In this document: positions 27,856 through 36,433 of the stretch, in pieces
Layout of the letters: the number at the start of each line of letters is the position of its first letter
Position numbering within the stretch: the first letter of the stretch is position 1
Source of the DNA: Paenibacillus tepidiphilus
Lineage (GTDB): Bacteria > Bacillota > Bacilli > Paenibacillales > Paenibacillaceae
Direction: 5' to 3'
Assembly (NCBI RefSeq): GCF_008635795.1
Contig: NZ_VWRQ01000023.1
Span: forward strand, 1-64,000
DNA: 64,000 nt
Made by a program: the position numbers and the translations under genes
The notes under the pieces: model-generated
What the model was told of the DNA's origin: nothing
Database searches by the model: none
Seen by the model: only the letters and a program-made list of their open reading frames with translations

Positions 27856-30030
27856 ATGGCGGTAAAAAAGCATCAAACGGAAATAGAGGAGAAGGGCGGA
27901 CTGCCCGGACTTCAGGCGTCGGGAACAGAACCGGCCTCCGGTGCGGGGGGCAAGGGGAAGGCGGATTCCGGCATATGGCGGTCATTGGCCTCGAGGTATA
28001 GCAGCATGGGCATACGCGGCAAGCTTTTTATGTACGTGATTGTATCGGTGGTCGTCATTTTCATGATTGTGGCGCTGGTCATTCACAACAATGCGAAGCA
28101 GATTATCGTGCAGGATCTCAACCGTTCCTTATCCTATGAAAAAGGTGAGATTAACGCGACAATTAACGATATGCTGCAGCCGGCCGTCAATAGTGTGGAG
28201 CTGCTCAACGCGAACGCTTATCTGCGCGGCTTCATTCAGCGGGTGGACTCCGCAGATACGGCTCAATCGACCGAGGGCTACAGTGAACTCATTGCCACAC
28301 TGAATCTGATCAAGGACAGCAACAGCAATCTGCTGAACGTGTATCTTGGATTGGAGCAGACAGGGAAGCTGATTACCCAGGACGAGTTCGAGCCCCCGGC
28401 CGATTTCAAGCTGAAGGAGCGCAGCTGGTATGCATCGACGGCCAAGAATAAGCGGCTTACCATTACGGACCCTTATATTGACGCCGGTTCAGGCAAAATG
28501 GTGGTCAGCGTCAGCACGCCGATCCTTGATGACTCCGGCAAGCTGCTCGGGGTGGCGAGCGCGGATATTTCGACAGAGCAGATCACCGAGGCGCTGGGCT
28601 CGTTTAATTACAATGGCAGCGGCTTCGCCATTCTGATCGACAAGACGGGGACCTTCATCTATCACCCGAATGCAGACAACATCCTGCTCCAGACAATGGC
28701 GGATCTTGGCGAGGACTGGCAGGCGCTTGGGAGCAAAATGACGCAATGGGGCGAAAAGGTGTACCAGACCGGCATAGACGGCACCGCCAGCTACGTCTCC
28801 TACGCTCCGGCGGTAGATAATCAGTGGTCTGTTGCGCTGATCGTACCCGCCAAGGATGCGGAGAAGGAATTGAAGAAGTTCGAGCTTATCTTCGCACTGT
28901 CCATTCTTGTTTCCGTAGTGCTGCTGTCCGTCGTCCTGTATTTTGTCTCCGGCAGCATTCTGAAGCCGATTCCGGTGCTGACGGCAGCGTTCCGCGAAGC
29001 GATGGCCGGCGATCTGGCGGTGCGGGCCAAGGTAGCGGCCAAAGGCGAGATGGGCCTCCTGGCGGCCGGCTTTAACGAGATGATCTCCACGCAGCAAAGC
29101 CTGATCCGTGATATCAAGAGCAGCGCCGGACGCATCTCGGGTGCGGTGAACAATACGGAGACCAACATGGCACAGTTGGACGGCAACATTGCCGATATCT
29201 CGGCAATCACCGAGGAGCTGTCAGCCGGAATGCAGCAGACCGCGGCTTCTATGGAGGAAATGAACGCCGGCACCACTGAGTTCGAGCATGCGATCCAGGG
29301 CGTCGCCCGCAAAGCGCAGGAGGGCGCCGATGCCGCCCGCCAGATCAATGAACGGGCTGCGCAGCTGAAGGAAGATGCGATTGCCTCGCGGCAGCGGGCC
29401 GACAACATCTACGGCCACAGCGAGGAACGGCTGCGCAGAGCAATTGTCCAGTCGGAATCCATTGCACAGATACAGGCGCTCACGGGGGCGATCCTGGAGA
29501 TTGCCGCCCAGACCAACCTGCTGTCGCTGAATGCCTCGATTGAAGCGGCCAGAGCCGGAGAAGCGGGCCGTGGCTTCGCCGTTGTGGCCGAAGAGATCCG
29601 CAAGCTGGCCGACAGCTCGCGCGAGACGGCTGCACAAATCCAGGAGGTTACGACAGCCGTTGTCGGATCGGTGGCCGGTCTGGTGGAGGGTGCGGAGGGC
29701 GTTCTGCGCTTCATTGACGGGCAGGTGCGGCCCGATTACGATGCGATGCAGCGGACCGGCGAGCAGTACAGCGAGGATGCCAGGTATATCGATGAGCTGG
29801 TGACCGACTTCAGCGCAACCTCGGAACAGTTGCTGGCATCGATCCAGAGTATGTTAACCGCCATCAGTGAGACGAGCAGCGCGGCGAACGAAGGCGCAGA
29901 GGGGGCGGGCTTCATCGCCTCCCAGGTCGAGAGCATCATCGCCAAGTCCGGCGGAGTCGTTGCCGAGATGGAAGAGATCAAGGCCAGCTCGGCTCAGCTG
30001 CAGCAGGCGGTCTCCCGGTTCAAGGCATAA
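27856..30030 (+). CDS. Methyl-accepting chemotaxis protein
   Basis: 724 residues. There is a basic N-terminal tail, a first membrane helix at about 55-78 (MYVIVSVVVIFMIVALVIHN), a periplasmic-side Cache-type sensor (WYASTAKNKRLTITDPYIDA, VVSVSTPILDDSGKLLGVAS), a second helix near 342-366, a HAMP linker, and a long signalling coiled coil. The hairpin tip EIAAQTNLLSLNASIEAARA lies near 547-566. It would relay a small-molecule signal to CheA/CheW. ATG 27856 follows AAGGCGGGA. The open frame continues upstream without a binding site. The ligand is unknown. Confidence 0.92.
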   Translation: MAVKKHQTEIEEKGGLPGLQASGTEPASGAGGKGKADSGIWRSLASRYSSMGIRGKLFMYVIVSVVVIFMIVALVIHNNAKQIIVQDLNRSLSYEKGEINATINDMLQPAVNSVELLNANAYLRGFIQRVDSADTAQSTEGYSELIATLNLIKDSNSNLLNVYLGLEQTGKLITQDEFEPPADFKLKERSWYASTAKNKRLTITDPYIDAGSGKMVVSVSTPILDDSGKLLGVASADISTEQITEALGSFNYNGSGFAILIDKTGTFIYHPNADNILLQTMADLGEDWQALGSKMTQWGEKVYQTGIDGTASYVSYAPAVDNQWSVALIVPAKDAEKELKKFELIFALSILVSVVLLSVVLYFVSGSILKPIPVLTAAFREAMAGDLAVRAKVAAKGEMGLLAAGFNEMISTQQSLIRDIKSSAGRISGAVNNTETNMAQLDGNIADISAITEELSAGMQQTAASMEEMNAGTTEFEHAIQGVARKAQEGADAARQINERAAQLKEDAIASRQRADNIYGHSEERLRRAIVQSESIAQIQALTGAILEIAAQTNLLSLNASIEAARAGEAGRGFAVVAEEIRKLADSSRETAAQIQEVTTAVVGSVAGLVEGAEGVLRFIDGQVRPDYDAMQRTGEQYSEDARYIDELVTDFSATSEQLLASIQSMLTAISETSSAANEGAEGAGFIASQVESIIAKSGGVVAEMEEIKASSAQLQQAVSRFKA

Positions 30031-30047
30031 TTCCTTTGCTTGGCCTG

Positions 30048-30087
30048 CGGCCCGGGCGGCATTCGCCGCCCGGGCCGTTTGTTGTTT
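30048..30087 (+). terminator. Intrinsic terminator after MCP gene
   Basis: A perfect 13-bp GC stem (CGGCCCGGGCGGC with GCCGCCCGGGCCG, loop ATTC) precedes a T-rich tail. Confidence 0.9.
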
Positions 30088-30219
30088 CTGTACACGTTGA
30101 ACATAAAGTTCAGCTTATATAGTCCTCAGGAGAAGGACAAAGCTTGATAAAATCGCCCCGGCAGAGTATGTTACTAGAAGCAGAAGTGATTAGATAGAGA
30201 CAGTGAGGCGAGGAAAGCA

Positions 30220-31482
30220 ATGAGAGAAGGCGAAGACCGGATCGTAGGAATGGAAGATATTGTGCGCGCACATCATGTGCTGCGCGAGGTAATCGTCCGC
30301 ACTCCGCTGCAGCTGGATGCGGTGCTGTCGGCCAGATACGGCTGCAGCGTATATTTGAAACGCGAGGATCTGCAGATTGTCCGTTCCTTCAAAATCCGCG
30401 GCGCTTATAATATGATCCGCAGCTTATCCGAGGAAGACCGGGCGAAGGGCATTGTCTGCGCCAGCGCCGGCAACCATGCCCAAGGCGTGGCCTACTCCTG
30501 CAAGACGCTGGGCATCAAGGGCAAGGTCTATATGCCGAGCACGACCCCGAATCAAAAGGTCAAGCAGGTGCGCCGGTTCGGAGGTGAATTCGTAGAGGTG
30601 ATCCTGAAGGGCGATACCTTCGACGACGCCTATGAAGAAGCGCTGCAGGCTTGCATCGACCATGGCATGACTCTGATTCACCCGTTCGATGAGCCGCGCA
30701 TTATCGCCGGCAACGGCACGATTGCCATGGAGGTTATGGAGAGCCTGGACAAGCCGGCGGACTTCATGTTCGTAACTATCGGCGGTGGCGGCCTGGCGGC
30801 GGGTGTCGCCACATATGTCAAGAAGGTAAGCCCTGCAACCAAGGTCATCGGCGTTGAGCCATCGGGCGCCGCCTCGATGAGTGAGGCCATTCAGTTGGGT
30901 GAGGTTGTGACTCTGACCGAGATTGATAAATTTGTGGACGGCGCTGCCGTGAAGCGTGTCGGGGGATTGACATACGATATCTGCTCCCGCCATCTGGATG
31001 ATGTGGTGAAGGTGCCGGAAGGCAAGGCCTGCACGACGATCCTGGAAATGTACAATGAGAATGCGATTGTCGTTGAGCCGGCCGGGTCGCTGCCGATTGC
31101 GGCGCTGGAGCAGTACCGTGACCAGATCCGCGGCAAGACGGTGGTCTGCATTGTCAGCGGCGGCAACAACGATATTGACCGGATGCAGGAGATCAAGGAG
31201 CGTTCGCTGGTCTACGAGGGCCTCAAGCATTATTTCCTGGTCAACTTTCCGCAGCGCGCCGGAGCCCTGCGCGAATTCCTGGCCGAGGTGCTCGGTCCGG
31301 ATGACGACATTACCCGGTTCGAATATACGAAGAAGAATGACAAGGAGAATGGTCCGGCGCTGGTCGGCATCGAGCTGCTGCATAAGGAAGACTATCTTCC
31401 GCTGATCGAACGCATGCAGCAGAAGGGTGTAGATTATACGGAAATTAATAAGGACCTCAACTTGTTTAATATGCTGATTTAA
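30220..31482 (+). CDS. ilvA: Threonine dehydratase (biosynthetic)
   Basis: 420 residues. The PLP lysine is Lys58 in RSFKIRGAYNMI, and the glycine-rich phosphate loop is TIGGGGLAAGVATY. It converts threonine to 2-oxobutanoate for isoleucine synthesis. A C-terminal regulatory ACT-like domain (about 330-420, LKHYFLVNFPQRAGALREFL) is the short, single-domain Bacillus type and suggests feedback control by isoleucine. AGGCGAGGAAAG precedes the ATG. No T-box leader was seen upstream. Confidence 0.93.
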   Translation: MREGEDRIVGMEDIVRAHHVLREVIVRTPLQLDAVLSARYGCSVYLKREDLQIVRSFKIRGAYNMIRSLSEEDRAKGIVCASAGNHAQGVAYSCKTLGIKGKVYMPSTTPNQKVKQVRRFGGEFVEVILKGDTFDDAYEEALQACIDHGMTLIHPFDEPRIIAGNGTIAMEVMESLDKPADFMFVTIGGGGLAAGVATYVKKVSPATKVIGVEPSGAASMSEAIQLGEVVTLTEIDKFVDGAAVKRVGGLTYDICSRHLDDVVKVPEGKACTTILEMYNENAIVVEPAGSLPIAALEQYRDQIRGKTVVCIVSGGNNDIDRMQEIKERSLVYEGLKHYFLVNFPQRAGALREFLAEVLGPDDDITRFEYTKKNDKENGPALVGIELLHKEDYLPLIERMQQKGVDYTEINKDLNLFNMLI

Positions 31483-31498
31483 TCAGCCGCTTAATAGA

Positions 31499-31540
31499 AA
31501 TGCCCGCCCCATGTTCATTCGGGGCGGGCATTGTTCATTT
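31499..31540. terminator. Bidirectional intrinsic terminator
   Basis: AATGCCCGCCCC pairs with GGGGCGGGCATT between the convergent ilvA and the next gene, with T-rich flanks on both strands. Confidence 0.85.
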
Positions 31541-32471
31541 AGGAGAGGGGAACCTTCTCTTTCAGGTAGGCCTCTACGCTGTCATCGAGCTTATATCCGC
31601 TCTCCTTCAGCAGCTTCATGAATCCGTCGAGCTTCTGCAGATAAGGGCTGTTCTCCAGCTTGCCGGTCTTGGCCAGCAGTCCGGTGTACGCCTTCTGGGC
31701 TTCAAGATCCATCTCACCGTTATCGTAATGGAACAGCGGCGAATTGTTCTGGCCGTAGAAAGTATTGGCCACATAGGCCTCGTGCAGCGCCTTGATGGCC
31801 GGCAGACGGTTGGATTTGGGATGGCTCCGGACAAACTGTTCGGTGGACAGGGCTCTTGCGGTTACTTCGCTCCAGGCTATGACCAGCCCGTTATCCTTAG
31901 AGGGAGGCAGGTCGGATTCGCCGGACATAATGGTAATATAATCGCGGATGTCGTCCATGACATACATTTTATATTTGCGGTAGGCCGCGTAATCAATAAC
32001 GGGAAAATAAGTGCCTTCAGCCGTTTCCAGCTTGTATCCGTGCTCCCCGGCGCTGCTCAGCAGGCTGCGCACGGCGGTGTTCTTGGTTCTCGCGGCAAGC
32101 TCGGCCAGACTGCTCCCCGGCTTGTAGACGGATTCGAGCTCCCGCTGAACCGACTGGCTGGCGAAGCGCTTCTCCCAGGCCGGCAGTGCGGACTTATGCA
32201 GGTTCTCCAGCTTCAGTACCAGAATAGTTGCCTGATACTCGGTAACGGCATACATGTTGGCATTGAGATACCGGATAGCCTGCGGCAGCTTGGCGGAATC
32301 GGCCAGCAGCGGCAGCGCTGCTTTATAGACTGCGGCCGCATGGCCGGAGCCCGCAGCCGGGGTGGCACCTGCCGGGAGTCCGGCGGCATGGACCGGAGCA
32401 GGAGCAGCCCATCCGGCCTGCAGTCCAAGCGTTACGGCGAATACAGCGATTAATAGGCGATGCTTCTTCAT
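31539..32471 (-). CDS. Secreted protein of unknown function
   Basis: 310 residues. A clear signal peptide (KKHRLLIAVFAVTLGLQAGW, cleavage near APVHAA at 29-30) is followed by an alanine-rich, mostly helical region with no recognised domain. Features visible are LPQAIRYLNANMYAVTEYQA, a tyrosine-rich central part (YFPVIDYAAYRKYKMYVMDD) and a C-terminal SGYKLDDSVEAYLKEKVPLS. GGGAGGTAC precedes the ATG. It is followed upstream, on the same strand, by the DUF1129 gene, so they may be co-transcribed. I do not recognise the family. Confidence 0.6.
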   Translation of the reverse strand: MKKHRLLIAVFAVTLGLQAGWAAPAPVHAAGLPAGATPAAGSGHAAAVYKAALPLLADSAKLPQAIRYLNANMYAVTEYQATILVLKLENLHKSALPAWEKRFASQSVQRELESVYKPGSSLAELAARTKNTAVRSLLSSAGEHGYKLETAEGTYFPVIDYAAYRKYKMYVMDDIRDYITIMSGESDLPPSKDNGLVIAWSEVTARALSTEQFVRSHPKSNRLPAIKALHEAYVANTFYGQNNSPLFHYDNGEMDLEAQKAYTGLLAKTGKLENSPYLQKLDGFMKLLKESGYKLDDSVEAYLKEKVPLS

Positions 32472-32510
32472 GATGTACCTCCCGTTCTCTTAGGAACCAG
32501 AATTAGCAGC

Positions 32511-33173
32511 TTATGCTCTGAAAAAAATCAATTTAAGTCCAGCTCCCCCGGCCAAACCGATGATCAGGCTGACCCAGGGCGAGATGGTGATGACAGGAAA
32601 CAGGTTATCAAGAAATACGCCTGCAAAGATGACAACGACCGCAATTGCTATATACATGGCCAGTCCCTTCAGGTCGAAGCCCTTGGCCCGCGGGGCGTCA
32701 CTCTCGGACAAGGAAGCCAGCCATTTCAACAGCAGCTGGATAAGGACGATGGACCCGGCACCGACAACAATCAGCGAGAATACGCTGACCCGCCCGAACA
32801 TGTCCGAGGAGCTGCCGCTCCACTCCATGAGCAGTCCGCCGATTCCCAGGACAGCGAACATGCAGCTGAGTGCCGCCCACGGGATCATCAGATTGAAGCT
32901 CAGCTTGCTGCGGACGCGCCGGGGCGGGGCTGGGGCGGCAGCCTCCCGGAAGTAATCCTCCGGATGCTCGCCGAAGACCTGCTTGGCGTTCCGGCCCTTG
33001 CCCTGCTCCTTCAGCATCAGCTCGGTGGCTTCCAGCAGCAGTTCCTCCGTGCGCACCCGGTCCAGGCGGCTCTCCCGCAGACTGAGGATCATGTCCTCCA
33101 TGTAAGAACGGTTAAAGGGGGTCAACTGCTCGCGCAGCTGGTTGTTCTTCGTAATCATAGCTTTGACTTTCAT
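32511..33173 (-). CDS. DUF1129-like membrane protein
   Basis: 220 residues. The N-terminal soluble part (NNQLREQLTPFNRSYMEDMI, then LLLEATELMLKEQGKGRNAK and QVFGEHPEDYF) matches the helical region of DUF1129. About four hydrophobic segments follow (WAALSCMFAVLGIGGLLMEW, VFSLIVVGAGSIVLIQLLL, LAMYIAIAVVVIFAGVFLDN, WVSLIIGLAGGAGLKLIFF). The ATG at 33173 has GGAGG 14 bases upstream; a closer ATG at 33158 is possible. The frame extends far upstream without homology. Function is unknown. Confidence 0.65.
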   Translation of the reverse strand: MKVKAMITKNNQLREQLTPFNRSYMEDMILSLRESRLDRVRTEELLLEATELMLKEQGKGRNAKQVFGEHPEDYFREAAAPAPPRRVRSKLSFNLMIPWAALSCMFAVLGIGGLLMEWSGSSSDMFGRVSVFSLIVVGAGSIVLIQLLLKWLASLSESDAPRAKGFDLKGLAMYIAIAVVVIFAGVFLDNLFPVITISPWVSLIIGLAGGAGLKLIFFRA

Positions 33174-33375
33174 AATATAGGTGGTAACCTCCAAATGACG
33201 CCTGATCGGGTCAGTCTCTATCCTAGAGTATACGTTCGCCCGGGCGCTGAGCGCAAGGACAACCCCGCCATCCTCTGGCCGGCAGCCCTGAATGAATAAT
33301 CCTATTGGAAGAGTGAACACTGATAGTGTGATTGCATCACACCCATATTCAAGCAAGAGGAAAGGCGGGAGCGTA

Positions 33376-33567
33376 ATGGCAGAGGAACAGAAGCAGGGAC
33401 CGGCAACCAACGGAACAGGTACGCCAGGAAAGGCAAATGAGGTGGTAGACTGGGGCAATTCCGACGGCTATAGCCTCTGGGATTCCGCAGTGGACGCCGA
33501 GAATGGCTTTGAGGATTGGGAAGGCAGACAGGAAACCCACGACATGTTCCACGACAGCTACAACTAA
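33376..33567 (+). CDS. Small acidic hypothetical protein
   Basis: 63 residues, rich in Asp, Glu and Gly (VVDWGNSDGYSLWDSAVDAE, then HDMFHDSYN at the end). The ATG at 33376 follows GGCGGGAGC. An intrinsic terminator lies 16 bases after the stop, which supports a real gene. I do not recognise a family. Confidence 0.55.
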   Translation: MAEEQKQGPATNGTGTPGKANEVVDWGNSDGYSLWDSAVDAENGFEDWEGRQETHDMFHDSYN

Positions 33568-33583
33568 AGCAGGTGCGGTATGC

Positions 33584-33625
33584 AGGGCCTTTTGCCTCTC
33601 CCGGGAGGACTGAAGGCCCTTTCTT
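33584..33625 (+). terminator. Intrinsic terminator
   Basis: AGGGCCTT pairs with AAGGCCCT around an inner CCTCTCCCGGGAGG hairpin, followed by TTCTT. Confidence 0.75.
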
Positions 33626-33675
33626 AAGTGGCGGCAGAGCCAGGGGCTTTATCTGCTGATCCATCGTTGATCCGG

Positions 33676-33703
33676 TTGACAAACATCCGGCAGGATATAT
33701 AAT
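33676..33703 (+). promoter_or_regulatory. Strong SigA-type promoter
   Basis: TTGACA at 33676 and TATAAT at 33698 with a 16-base spacer, 75 bases before the hydrolase start. Confidence 0.75.
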
Positions 33704-33778
33704 AAAGATATAAAACACACTAATTTAATCGGAATTATTGAAAATAGAAAAGAATGACTTTCTGGGGAGGATTCGGGT

Positions 33779-34609
33779 ATGGAGCGGAATATAATTATCC
33801 GGCATAACGGGGAAGAGCTAACGGCGAGCATACATTATCCGTGCAGGGACAAGAGCGGCTCTGGGCGCTGCAAAGACCGGGTGCCGCTTGCGGTAATCTG
33901 CCATGGCTTCGTCGGCAGCCGTATCGGCGTTGACCGTATCTTTGTCAAGGCCGCCCGCGAGCTGGCCCAGGACGGGTATATGGTGGTGCGTTTTGATTAT
34001 GCGGGATGCGGCGAGAGCAGCGGGAATTACGGCAGCGAGGACATTGAGTCGATGATCGCCCAGACCCGGGCGGTGCTCGATTACGGAATTGGCTCCGCGG
34101 ATGTCGACCCGCAGCGGGTCACGCTGATCGGTCACAGCCTGGGCGGAGCGGTGGCGCTGCTGACGGCTGTACGCGACCGACGGGTGAAGAATCTGGTGCT
34201 GTGGGCGGCGGTAGGCTATCCGTTCAACGATATTGTCAAAATTGTCGGCCGCGAGGTCTACGACCGCTCGGTTCAGAGCGGCTCGGCCGATTATGCCGGA
34301 TATAATTTCACTCCCGTCTATTTCAATTCCCTAGCCGCCTTCCAGCCGTTCCAGGAAGCCGGCAAATTCAACGGCGATGTGCTGGTCATACACGGAACCT
34401 CGGATGACGTTATTCCGGTAGATTATGCTTTTCTCTACCAGAAGCTGTTCTGGACACGTCCCGAGGGGCGCTGCGACAAGGAGATTATTTTTCAGGCGGA
34501 TCATACCTTTTCTTCGGGGCCGGCGCAGGAGCAGGTATTGAAACGGACAAGGGAATGGATGAATCAGCAGGAGCACCTGCAGCAGGAATGGCAGAACTGG
34601 ATGATTTAA
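33779..34609 (+). CDS. Alpha/beta hydrolase (esterase-like)
   Basis: 276 residues. The nucleophile elbow is GHSLGG (Ser120). The acid is in VIHGTSDDVIP and the histidine in FQADHTFSS, in canonical order. The oxyanion region VICHGFVGSRIG and FDYAGCGESSG fit the cinnamoyl-esterase-like subgroup. No signal peptide is present, so it is cytoplasmic. GGGAGGATTC precedes the start. The physiological ester is unknown. The gap to the following dioxygenase gene is 86 bases. Confidence 0.8.
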   Translation: MERNIIIRHNGEELTASIHYPCRDKSGSGRCKDRVPLAVICHGFVGSRIGVDRIFVKAARELAQDGYMVVRFDYAGCGESSGNYGSEDIESMIAQTRAVLDYGIGSADVDPQRVTLIGHSLGGAVALLTAVRDRRVKNLVLWAAVGYPFNDIVKIVGREVYDRSVQSGSADYAGYNFTPVYFNSLAAFQPFQEAGKFNGDVLVIHGTSDDVIPVDYAFLYQKLFWTRPEGRCDKEIIFQADHTFSSGPAQEQVLKRTREWMNQQEHLQQEWQNWMI

Positions 34610-34695
34610 GGGATTGTCCTGCACTCGCAATAACCCAGAAGAACAGGTAGAATAAAGAAGCAGACCATAAACTGGGTTATGGAGGTAGGCATCCG

Positions 34696-35472
34696 ATGAA
34701 ATTACCGGCATTTTTTATTGCGCACGGCTCCCCGGTTCTGGCCCTTGAGGATAATGAGTACACGCGTTTCCTGGAGCGGCTGGGCGCTGATCTGGGAGCA
34801 CTCCGCGGCGTCGTAGTCTTCTCGGCGCACTGGGACAGTCCCGAGCAGCTGATGACCGTGGATGGACAGCATGAGACGTTGCATGATTTCTATGGCTTTC
34901 CGGACGAGATTTACTCGCTGACCTATCCTGCCCCGGGTGATCCAGCGCTTAGCGCACGGATTTCCGAGCTTTTCAAGAACAACAACCTCCCCCATCAGCC
35001 GGTGCTTGGCCGCGGTCTCGACCATGGCGTATGGGTCATTCTGAAGAAAATGTTCCCGCAGGCTGATATCCCGGTAGTGGCCTTATCTGTCGATTCCCTG
35101 CGCTCCCCTGCGGAGCAGTACAATATCGGACGTATGCTGGCCCCGCTGCGGGAAGAAGGCATCTTGGTGATCGGCAGCGGAGGACTGGTGCACAATCTGC
35201 GGCTGCTGCGCCAGGATGACCAGCCGGAGCAATGGGCGCTCGATTTCGACGCCTGGATTGCCGCCAGACTGGAAGCCTGGGATCTTCCTGAGCTGTTCGC
35301 TTATCAGAAGAAGGCCCCGCATGCACGTGAGGCGGTTCCTTCCTATGGAAGAGAACATTTCGTCCCGCTCTTCTATGTGATGGGCACGGCGGATGAAGGC
35401 CGGCGGGCGCAGCGCATGATTCAGGCTTACCAGTACGGGACGCTGAGTCTGAACTGCTGGATGGTAGACTGA
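34696..35472 (+). CDS. Class III extradiol ring-cleavage dioxygenase (LigB/DODA family)
   Basis: 258 residues. KLPAFFIAHGSPVLALEDNE, VVFSAHWDSPEQLM, GLDHGVWVILKKMFP and LVIGSGGLVHNLRLL supply the conserved histidines that bind the metal in 4,5-DOPA dioxygenase-like proteins (E. coli YgiD). It would open a catechol ring with O2. GGAGGTAGG precedes the ATG. Its natural substrate cannot be inferred from context. Confidence 0.85.
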   Translation: MKLPAFFIAHGSPVLALEDNEYTRFLERLGADLGALRGVVVFSAHWDSPEQLMTVDGQHETLHDFYGFPDEIYSLTYPAPGDPALSARISELFKNNNLPHQPVLGRGLDHGVWVILKKMFPQADIPVVALSVDSLRSPAEQYNIGRMLAPLREEGILVIGSGGLVHNLRLLRQDDQPEQWALDFDAWIAARLEAWDLPELFAYQKKAPHAREAVPSYGREHFVPLFYVMGTADEGRRAQRMIQAYQYGTLSLNCWMVD

Positions 35473-35744
35473 TGAGTCTGTGAAATTGAGTATCCTGTGA
35501 ATATGAGTATTGAGTATAAGTTGAATATGCAAATAAGCGAATTACAGGGCATGGCCGATAATAAGGCTGTGCCCTATTTTGTCGCGTGCTGAACAAACGG
35601 GCCACGACAAAAGCTTGCGTTCTGTGATTAAATGGAAGAAGCGGGGCGTCGCCGCCCGCAATAATCCTCAGCTGCAAAGCTGCTGGATGTGAATGCAAGG
35701 CGGCTGCTGGATAAGCTGCTTGAGCCATGTCATGGTGCCAGAAT
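35473..35744. other. Intergenic, no gene seen
   Basis: Spacer after the dioxygenase gene. There is a short ATGAGTATTGAGTATAAG stretch and no coding evidence. Confidence 0.4.
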
Positions 35745-35915
35745 GCTTGAAGCAGGATGGCTGAACGTGACGGTTGCATACATGATGTCTAAGTATGAGT
35801 CTTAACGTGATAGTAGGATCACAATGCCTAAGTATGGTGCCTGAATGTGATAGCTGGATCATGATGCCTAAGTTTGGTGCCTGAACGTGACGGCTGGATC
35901 ATGATGCCTAAACTT
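35745..35915. repeat. ~40-bp degenerate tandem repeat
   Basis: About four copies of a unit resembling ATGCCTAAGTATGGTGCCTG followed by GTGATAGCTGGATCATG, the clearest copies at about 35829 and 35869. Copies differ at several bases. Confidence 0.8.
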
Positions 35916-35919
35916 GAAG

Positions 35920-36120
35920 CATAATTGCATTTTGTACAATTAAATTCCCGTTATTTGCACACAAACGGATTTTAAATGTATTCTGTACAATTAAAATGGG
36001 CTCCGACAGCAGATGAGCACCATTTCGGCCGTTTTAAGTGTACAAACTACAATTTTATTCATTTATTGGGTGAATTCAGGCGGAATAATTGCATGAAATA
36101 CACTTATTGGCATGCACAAT
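35920..36120. repeat. TTGTACAATTAAA-type dispersed motif region
   Basis: GCATTTTGTACAATTAAA (about 35928) and TGTATTCTGTACAATTAAAA (about 35976) match a motif in the purC-purS spacer (14341). The surrounding sequence is AT-rich and noncoding. Confidence 0.7.
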
Positions 36121-36400
36121 TACATCGCACAGTCACAGCACGCATCCAACAGCACATACATTCCAAACGCGTGAGCATTGCCGACGCACAGTCACGGTAC
36201 GCATCCAGCAATACACATTCACAGTATACAGTCTCAGTGCGCATCAACAGTACATATTCACAAGTCCGTATTGCCGACGCACATTCTCAGCTCGCATCCA
36301 ACATTACATATCCATCACAGTCCGCACTCACAGCGCACATTCACAGCAAACATTCACAGCAAACATTCACAGTAACCGTTCAGATTCCCTCAGTAGGACA
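36121..36400. repeat. CACA-rich degenerate repeat upstream of yerB-like gene
   Basis: ATTGCCGACGCACA occurs twice about 96 bases apart, each followed by CGCATCCA and ATTCACAG-type segments; GCAAACATTCACA is directly duplicated at the end. Long open frames here lack a ribosome binding site and are repeat artefacts. Confidence 0.7.
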
Positions 36401-36433
36401 CACCTTTACCCTAACACTAGGAGGAACTACGTT

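Noticed and set aside
30100..30140. TTGAAC-ATAAA-GTTCAG palindrome upstream of ilvA as a LexA site.
   Set aside because: The arms and spacing do not fit the Bacillus LexA box CGAAC-N4-GTTCG.
36089..36433. An upstream extension of the DUF3048 lipoprotein (115 codons).
   Set aside because: It consists of CACA-rich repeat translation. The lipoprotein signal peptide and ribosome binding site place the start at 36434.
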